From Nitrospina sp. (GTDB lineage Bacteria > Nitrospinota > Nitrospinia > Nitrospinales > VA-1), in contig DODH01000004.1 in assembly GCA_003545625.1 (NCBI GenBank), positions 1-9,353 on the forward strand: a stretch of DNA of 9,353 nucleotides, written 5' to 3'. A model generated the notes under the pieces. The model was given only the letters and a program-made list of their open reading frames with translations, was not told where the DNA came from and searched no databases. Both the position numbers and the translations under genes were made by a program. Shown here one piece after another: positions 5,857 through 9,353 of this stretch. How positions within the stretch are numbered: the stretch's first letter is position 1; the number at the start of each line of letters is the position of its first letter.

Positions 5857-6338
5857 AGCGAAATTCCATTTTTCGAGACGAACTTCCGGGAGAAAAGAAG
5901 AGCATCATCAATCTGTTGATGACCGGCTACATCGTTGTCATTTCCTGCCTGGGCTATGCCGCGTTTTTTCTCTACGTCCAACTGGGACAGGTTGAGAGAA
6001 TTGTGGGAACCATGGATACCCAGACTTTAACACCCGATCAAATAGAACTGTTAAAAGACCGGATCATTCGCAGTGCCGTGCAATTGAAAAATGAAATGCT
6101 CGGAATGGCCCTGGTCGGAACTCTTGTCTGTATTATTGGCGGATTCTATACCGTCAGCATGATTATAAAACCGCTGAGAAAACTGGTACGGTTTGCGGAG
6201 GAGCATGGAACTACCGAGCTACCCGAAATCAAGTCCAATACCGAAATCAAACAGTTGGCAACGGCCATCGCTCAATTGACGGAAAACTCAAAACAAACCC
6301 ACCCCTTGGAAAAAGAACAACCCCAAAAAACGTCCTAA
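5853..6338 (+). CDS. two-TM membrane protein with HAMP-like cytoplasmic segment
   Basis: The 161-aa product has TM1 at about 19-43, a periplasmic loop of about 40 residues with helical character, and TM2 at about 83-104. A segment resembling the start of a HAMP linker follows: IIKPLRKLVRFAEE (104-117), with the usual proline, then NTEIKQLATAIAQLTEN. No kinase, cyclase or methyl-accepting domain follows; the protein stops after a short polar tail. It may be a sensor fragment or a membrane adaptor for the protease encoded just upstream. The ATG overlaps the protease stop (5853-5856), so translation is probably coupled; AAGAGG lies farther upstream than is ideal. I recognise no named family. It may have lost an output domain, but there is no sign of a recent frameshift. 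Confidence 0.75.
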   Translation: MKRNSIFRDELPGEKKSIINLLMTGYIVVISCLGYAAFFLYVQLGQVERIVGTMDTQTLTPDQIELLKDRIIRSAVQLKNEMLGMALVGTLVCIIGGFYTVSMIIKPLRKLVRFAEEHGTTELPEIKSNTEIKQLATAIAQLTENSKQTHPLEKEQPQKTS

Positions 6339-6509
6339 CTACTAGGCGCCAGCGTGACGCTGCTTTATTTGGCGAGCAGAAGCTTATCTCGGCACAACCA
6401 AGCTCTTGCCAGTTTACCCCTGCGGCTAGCAATGGCTTATTTAGGCCGAGTAACCTAGTGCCAGCAACGGAAAGCTATAGCACATTGGCCCCACGCCTAG
6501 TGGTTGAAT
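6339..6509. repeat. spacer D: longest repeat unit, between convergent genes
   Basis: ACTAGGCG (6341-6348) and CGCCTAGT (6494-6501) bracket this 171-nt spacer. Directly after the plus-strand stop, CAGCGT and ACGCTG form a perfect dyad around one base (6350-6362). The core module pairs GGC-GAGC (6371-6377) with GCTC-TT-GCC (6402-6410), with TCTCGG (6387-6392) in the large loop. It also holds AGCAATGGCTTATTT, CTAGTGCC (6455-6462, as at 2109-2116) and CCAC-GCCTA-GTGG (6491-6503). It lies where two operons converge, so it may end transcription from both sides, but there is no T-tract. Confidence 0.75.
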
Positions 6510-7265
6510 TCAGGAGTCGTTGAAATTCCTTATTTTCCCTTTCAATTCGTCATTGAAGGAAAAGATTTCTTTCTGGGGAATGCCCACCTCTTCCAATAAC
6601 CGAATATAGTAGTCAAAGGTCAAGGTTTCTTTCAAACGCAGGATCGCCATCTTCTGGTCAGACTGCGCCACCGGAACCAGGTCATTGCAAAGCAATTCCA
6701 CGGGAAGTGGTTTATTGGAAAGCCGGGCCATGAGGGTTGAAACTTTAGAAATCTCCAGACCCCGGCGGAAAGCCTCCCTGTCTTTTATTTCCATTTTTAC
6801 ATACTTCACGCATTTTTCGCGGAGGATGAGCCTTTGCTTCCAAGGTTTGGTTTTTTTCCATTGCTCAAACCGGACTTTCACAGGTTGGTGATCGTTCAGC
6901 TCGCGTATTTCATCCATGCGGGATTGGTAATCTTTAAGGAGAGCTTTTTGAACCTCGATTCGGTTCAGCAATTCGTCATCGTAATATTTTTCGTTGAACT
7001 CTTTGTCCTCTTTTCGTTTTTTTTGCCATTTTTCATAACGCAGGGTGATCACTTCCTCCCGGGTCATGGATTCAATTTCATGGTAAAGCCGCTGGGTTTC
7101 TTTAATGTGAAAAGACTTGGCCTCTTCAACCATTTTTGCGTATTTTCCCGGATGCTTTTCCTCTAACTCCGCCAACACGGGTTTGAACTCTTCCCAGCGA
7201 AGGTTAGCCTGCCATCCGCCAAAAACCAGCCCCCCTAAAATCATCAATTGAATGAGCTTTTTCAT
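6510..7265 (-). CDS. signal-anchored charged, helix-rich protein of unknown function
   Basis: I do not recognise this 251-aa protein. MKKLIQLMILGGLVFGGW is a short basic-then-hydrophobic start that fits a signal peptide or N-terminal anchor. The rest is rich in Lys, Glu and Arg with long predicted helices (about 25-150), including the stretches MTREEVITLRYEKWQKKRKE and VKVRFEQWKKTKPWKQRL. These may be two diverged copies of a V-x-L/V-R-Y/F-E-x-W-K/Q-K unit. A more mixed region (about 170-250) follows, with two cysteines in total (C152 and C193, approximate). It reads as an extracytoplasmic coiled-coil-like protein. The upstream 20 nt is A-rich with no clear Shine-Dalgarno, and I find no good promoter. 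It converges with the SH3b–M48 unit, and its stop lies at the edge of spacer D. Confidence 0.75.
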   Translation of the reverse strand: MKKLIQLMILGGLVFGGWQANLRWEEFKPVLAELEEKHPGKYAKMVEEAKSFHIKETQRLYHEIESMTREEVITLRYEKWQKKRKEDKEFNEKYYDDELLNRIEVQKALLKDYQSRMDEIRELNDHQPVKVRFEQWKKTKPWKQRLILREKCVKYVKMEIKDREAFRRGLEISKVSTLMARLSNKPLPVELLCNDLVPVAQSDQKMAILRLKETLTFDYYIRLLEEVGIPQKEIFSFNDELKGKIRNFNDS

Positions 7266-7477
7266 AGTTTTTTTTATGAATTAGTTCAAGGAATCTCTAA
7301 AAATCATTTTGACAAATTGCCTTCATAACTTATCGGCTTTTGGTAAAAACTGTTTACCCCTAGACTATAACAAAGATTAAACTCTGCAGGAGAGCAACTA
7401 CCGGGAAACGCAATAATGGGGGTTTTTCAGCGCCCTGTCAGGCGTGGTCGGAATACCCCCGCAGTGGTGGGAGTGGG
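7266..7477. other. intergenic region between purH and the 251-aa gene
   Basis: This 212-nt spacer lies downstream of purH and upstream of the next minus-strand gene. Near purH it has repeat-like words: CGCC/GGCG (7431-7444) and CGGAATACCCC (7449-7459), the latter identical to 1988-1998 in spacer A. There is no classical T-tract terminator for purH. The A/T-rich part at 7266-7330 probably holds the promoter of the 251-aa gene, but I cannot place -35 and -10 boxes with confidence. Confidence 0.5.
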
Positions 7478-9028
7478 CTAATGTTTGAAATGGCGGGTGC
7501 CGGTAAACACCATCGCTATTTTGTGCTCGTTAGCCGCGTGCAGAACTTCCTCATCGCGAATGGAACCGCCAGGGGAAATGATGGCCGTGATTCCATTTTT
7601 CGCGGCTTCGTCAACCGAGTCCCGGAAGGGGAAAAACGCGTCCGAAGCCATTACCGCTCCCTGTAAAGGTTTGCGTGCCTTCTCAACCGCAACGCGGGCA
7701 GAATCGACCCGGCTCATTTGACCCGCGCCGATACCAAGAATTTCCTGGTCTTTGGCATAAACAATGGCATTGGATTTAACATGCTTGGCTACAATCCAGG
7801 CAAATTTCATATCCTCCATTTCCCGGTCATCGGGTTTTCTTGTGCTAACTTCCTTGAGTTGATCCTCAACATAAGTCAACATATCCCGACTTTGGACCAA
7901 TATGCCGCCACCTATTCGTTTCAAGTCAAATTTCCCAGCATCTGCAGGAGATTCCATTTCCGGCATCTTCATAAGGCGAACATTTTTTTTCGTGGCGAAC
8001 AATTTCAAAGCTTCCGGGTCAAATCCGGGTGCCACAACGGCTTCAACAAAGTTTTTAACGATCTCCGCCGCCGTCTGGGCAGTAACCCGTCGATTGAACC
8101 CAAGAATTCCTCCAAACGCTGATGCCGGGTCCACCTCACGGGCCCCGACAAAAGTTTTTAATTGATCCTCGCCTATCGCCACCCCGCATGGATTGGTATG
8201 CTTGATAATCACTGCCGCACCCTTATCAAACTCCTTGACCAACTCCCAGGCAGCATTTAAATCAATAAAATTATTAAAAGACAACTCCTTGCCTTGAAGT
8301 TGTTTGGCGGAAATAATCTCGGATGGCAAGGGTGAACTTTCTTTATACAACGCAGCGGACTGGTGAGGGTTTTCGCCATAGCGGAGCTCCTGCACTTTAT
8401 CAAACGGCTGGTTTAATATAGGAGGAAAACCATCATCCCATTTTTCGGTCAAATAGGTCGCTATCAAAGAATCATAACGCGCCGTATGTGCGAACGCATC
8501 CCGACACAACCGCCTGCGTGTATCTAGTGTCACGGCCCCTTCCCCAGACTTCATTTCATTCAAAACCTCGCTGTAGTCAGCCGGGTTCACAATCACCACC
8601 ACATCCTTGGAATTTTTTGCCGCTGACCGGACCATTGCAGGGCCACCAATATCAATATTCTCGATAGCATCTTCCAAAGAACAATCCTTTCGCGCTACCG
8701 TCTGCTCAAACGGATACAAGTTGATCACCACCAGGTCGATAGGCCGGATTCCATGATCTTCCATCGCCTTGATATGCCCTGGCACATCCCTGCGGGCCAG
8801 AATCCCGCCGTGGACTCGCGGGTGAAGCGTCTTGATCCTCCCGTCCATCATTTCAGGGAAACCGGTATAGTCGGATACCTGAATCACGGGGACTCCTCCC
8901 TTGCGCAACAAATCGGCCGTCCCACCGGTGGAAAGTATCTCGACACCGTATTTCTGTAGTTTGAGAGCAAAATCCAATATACCGGTTTTATCCGATACGC
9001 TTATCAATGCCCGTTGAATGGGTTTCAT
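7478..9028 (-). CDS. purH: bifunctional AICAR transformylase/IMP cyclohydrolase
   Basis: PurH catalyses the last two steps of de novo IMP synthesis in the cytosol: formylation of AICAR with 10-formyl-THF, then ring closure. From ATG 9026-9028 the protein is 516 aa, the normal length. The N-terminal MGS-like cyclohydrolase domain (about 1-190) shows RALISVSDKTGI, STGGTA, VSDYTGFPEMMDGRIKTLHP and INLYPFE. The transformylase domain has RYGENPHQ (216-223), the catalytic Lys-His pair in KHTNPCG (276-282), GAGQMSRVDSA, ASDAFFPFRD (461-470) and the typical end TGTRHFKH. The frame can also start at TTG 9029-9031, one codon earlier; ATG is more likely. There is no Shine-Dalgarno, only an A/T-rich stretch. 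The upstream small gene ends 21 nt before it, so they are probably one transcript. No PurR-type site was recognised. Confidence 0.98.
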   Translation of the reverse strand: MKPIQRALISVSDKTGILDFALKLQKYGVEILSTGGTADLLRKGGVPVIQVSDYTGFPEMMDGRIKTLHPRVHGGILARRDVPGHIKAMEDHGIRPIDLVVINLYPFEQTVARKDCSLEDAIENIDIGGPAMVRSAAKNSKDVVVIVNPADYSEVLNEMKSGEGAVTLDTRRRLCRDAFAHTARYDSLIATYLTEKWDDGFPPILNQPFDKVQELRYGENPHQSAALYKESSPLPSEIISAKQLQGKELSFNNFIDLNAAWELVKEFDKGAAVIIKHTNPCGVAIGEDQLKTFVGAREVDPASAFGGILGFNRRVTAQTAAEIVKNFVEAVVAPGFDPEALKLFATKKNVRLMKMPEMESPADAGKFDLKRIGGGILVQSRDMLTYVEDQLKEVSTRKPDDREMEDMKFAWIVAKHVKSNAIVYAKDQEILGIGAGQMSRVDSARVAVEKARKPLQGAVMASDAFFPFRDSVDEAAKNGITAIISPGGSIRDEEVLHAANEHKIAMVFTGTRHFKH

Positions 9029-9049
9029 CAAAATAGAAAAATATTAAGT

Positions 9050-9211
9050 TTACTGGGGAAGTTTTCTTTTGGGAGCCGGAGATTTCGATATGAGAAAATC
9101 TGGGGTCAGCGCACTAATCAGCTTCAATAGCCAGACCGGAAAAGAGCCGTAGGACTCCCAAAGTGCGGGTTCTTCTTTCGGGGTGTCAGATTTTTTGGGA
9201 TCGGTCATCAT
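9050..9211 (-). CDS. small 53-aa protein gene directly upstream of purH
   Basis: This reading frame is short but well supported. It starts ATG-ATG just after an in-frame TGA; GAGG (9215-9218) lies 3 nt from the first ATG and 6 nt from the second, which is the better spaced. The 53 residues read MMTDPKKSDTPKEEP, then ALWESYGSFPVWLLKLISA, then LTPDFLISKSPAPKRKLPQ. The polar start, aromatic/hydrophobic middle (about 17-41, a possible amphipathic or membrane-associated helix) and basic Pro-rich end look like a designed small protein, not noise. It stops 21 nt before purH on the same strand, which suggests co-transcription. I do not recognise the family, and with 53 codons chance cannot be excluded, though the ribosome site argues against it. 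Confidence 0.6.
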   Translation of the reverse strand: MMTDPKKSDTPKEEPALWESYGSFPVWLLKLISALTPDFLISKSPAPKRKLPQ

Positions 9212-9212
9212 T

Positions 9213-9218
9213 CACCTC
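9213..9218 (-). promoter_or_regulatory. ribosome binding site of the 53-aa small gene
   Basis: On the minus strand GAGGTG precedes AATGATG, giving a good anti-SD match with 3-6 nt spacing from GAGG to the two adjacent ATG codons. It is the main evidence that the small frame is translated. Confidence 0.6.
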
Positions 9219-9287
9219 TACATGATTAAAGGGTTCTGGCTCGGAATTCATGTGAAGTGCGAAGTCTACACTTTTTCGCCCCATTTT

Positions 9288-9314
9288 AAAATAAAAATTC
9301 CTACTCGGCGTAGG
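9288..9314 (-). terminator. small hairpin plus T-rich tract, probable terminator
   Basis: On the minus strand CCTAC and GTAGG (9300-9314) form a 5-bp stem around GCCGA, followed by AATTTTTATTTT. It begins one base past a TGA codon at 9316-9318. The hairpin is also a copy of the CCAC-GCCGA-GTGG motif seen at 1971-1983, with one compensated base pair. The stem is short, so termination would be weak. Confidence 0.4.
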
Positions 9315-9315
9315 G

Positions 9316-9353
9316 TCAGTGTGCGTTATATTTTTCATCAGCCTTCATGCCCC
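9316..9353 (-). CDS. possible last 12 codons of an upstream minus-strand gene (partial)
   Basis: The frame entering from the right edge ends GMKADEKYNAH-stop at 9316-9318. Its only support is position: the stop is followed at once by a hairpin and T-rich tract, the pattern expected at a gene end. An ATG within it could also make a 10-codon chance frame. The identity cannot be judged. Confidence 0.3.
   Translation of the reverse strand, partial: GMKADEKYNAH

Noticed and set aside
6834..7166. 110-codon Phe-rich plus-strand frame antisense to the 251-aa gene
   Set aside because: The Phe/Leu richness is simply the complement of Lys/Glu codons on the other strand. It looks hydrophobic but is a shadow.
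7309..7335. TTGACA on the plus strand in the purH/251-aa gene spacer
   Set aside because: There is no -10 at usual spacing and no plus-strand gene downstream to serve.
7718..8165. Long plus-strand open frames inside purH
   Set aside because: They are antisense shadows of a clearly intact purH; the translations have no known motifs and no ribosome sites were seen.

Overview
The window comes from a Gram-negative bacterium of middling GC content. It carries housekeeping genes (nadK, purH) and envelope genes: an M48 periplasmic protease with an SH3b partner, and a PGRP-type amidase. The combination of a bifunctional-nuclease (BFN/DUF151) protein, an SH3b–M48 cassette and this amidase type would fit a deltaproteobacterium or a Nitrospinota-like lineage. 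That placement is inference, not proof.

Layout, left to right. An acidic C-terminal tail of an unidentified gene (1-147) is followed by an ECF sigma factor (353-982) that overlaps a soluble zinc-binding anti-sigma factor (979-1227) by 4 nt. A good sigma70-type promoter (1282-1310) then drives the BFN-domain gene (1388-1876). After a 249-nt repeat-rich spacer comes nadK, best started at GTG 2126. A cytosolic-looking amidase_2/PGRP-like gene follows (3098-3985). A compact three-gene unit then encodes a secreted SH3b protein, an M48 metalloprotease and a two-TM HAMP-like protein (4297-6338), with a 9-nt gap and a 4-nt overlap. On the minus strand lie an unrecognised signal-anchored charged protein (6510-7265), purH (7478-9028), an unlisted 53-aa small gene just upstream of purH (9050-9211), and probably the last codons of another gene (9316-9353), which end at a small hairpin/T-tract terminator.

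The most unusual content is between the genes. Spacers 1877-2125, 2998-3097, 3981-4110 and 6339-6509, with fragments near 7431-7477 and 9300-9314, share diverged sequence words arranged in both orientations. Four copies of a core module fold into a similar hairpin whose stems have changed in sequence but still pair. Three of these keep an apical TCTCGG; the fourth has lost the apex. Other copies give short hairpins such as CCAC-GCCGA-GTGG against CTAC-GCCGA-GTAG. The elements sit directly against stop codons, and in two genes the TAG stop is inside the element. This looks like a dispersed, structured, REP/MITE-like repeat family specific to gene ends. The sequence shows it directly, but its function is unknown.

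Functionally the genes fall into three groups: a transcriptional stress-response pair (ECF sigma and anti-sigma), central metabolism (NAD kinase, the last two steps of purine synthesis), and envelope maintenance (amidase, SH3b–M48–HAMP-like unit). There is no tRNA, rRNA, CRISPR array, transposase or phage gene in the window.
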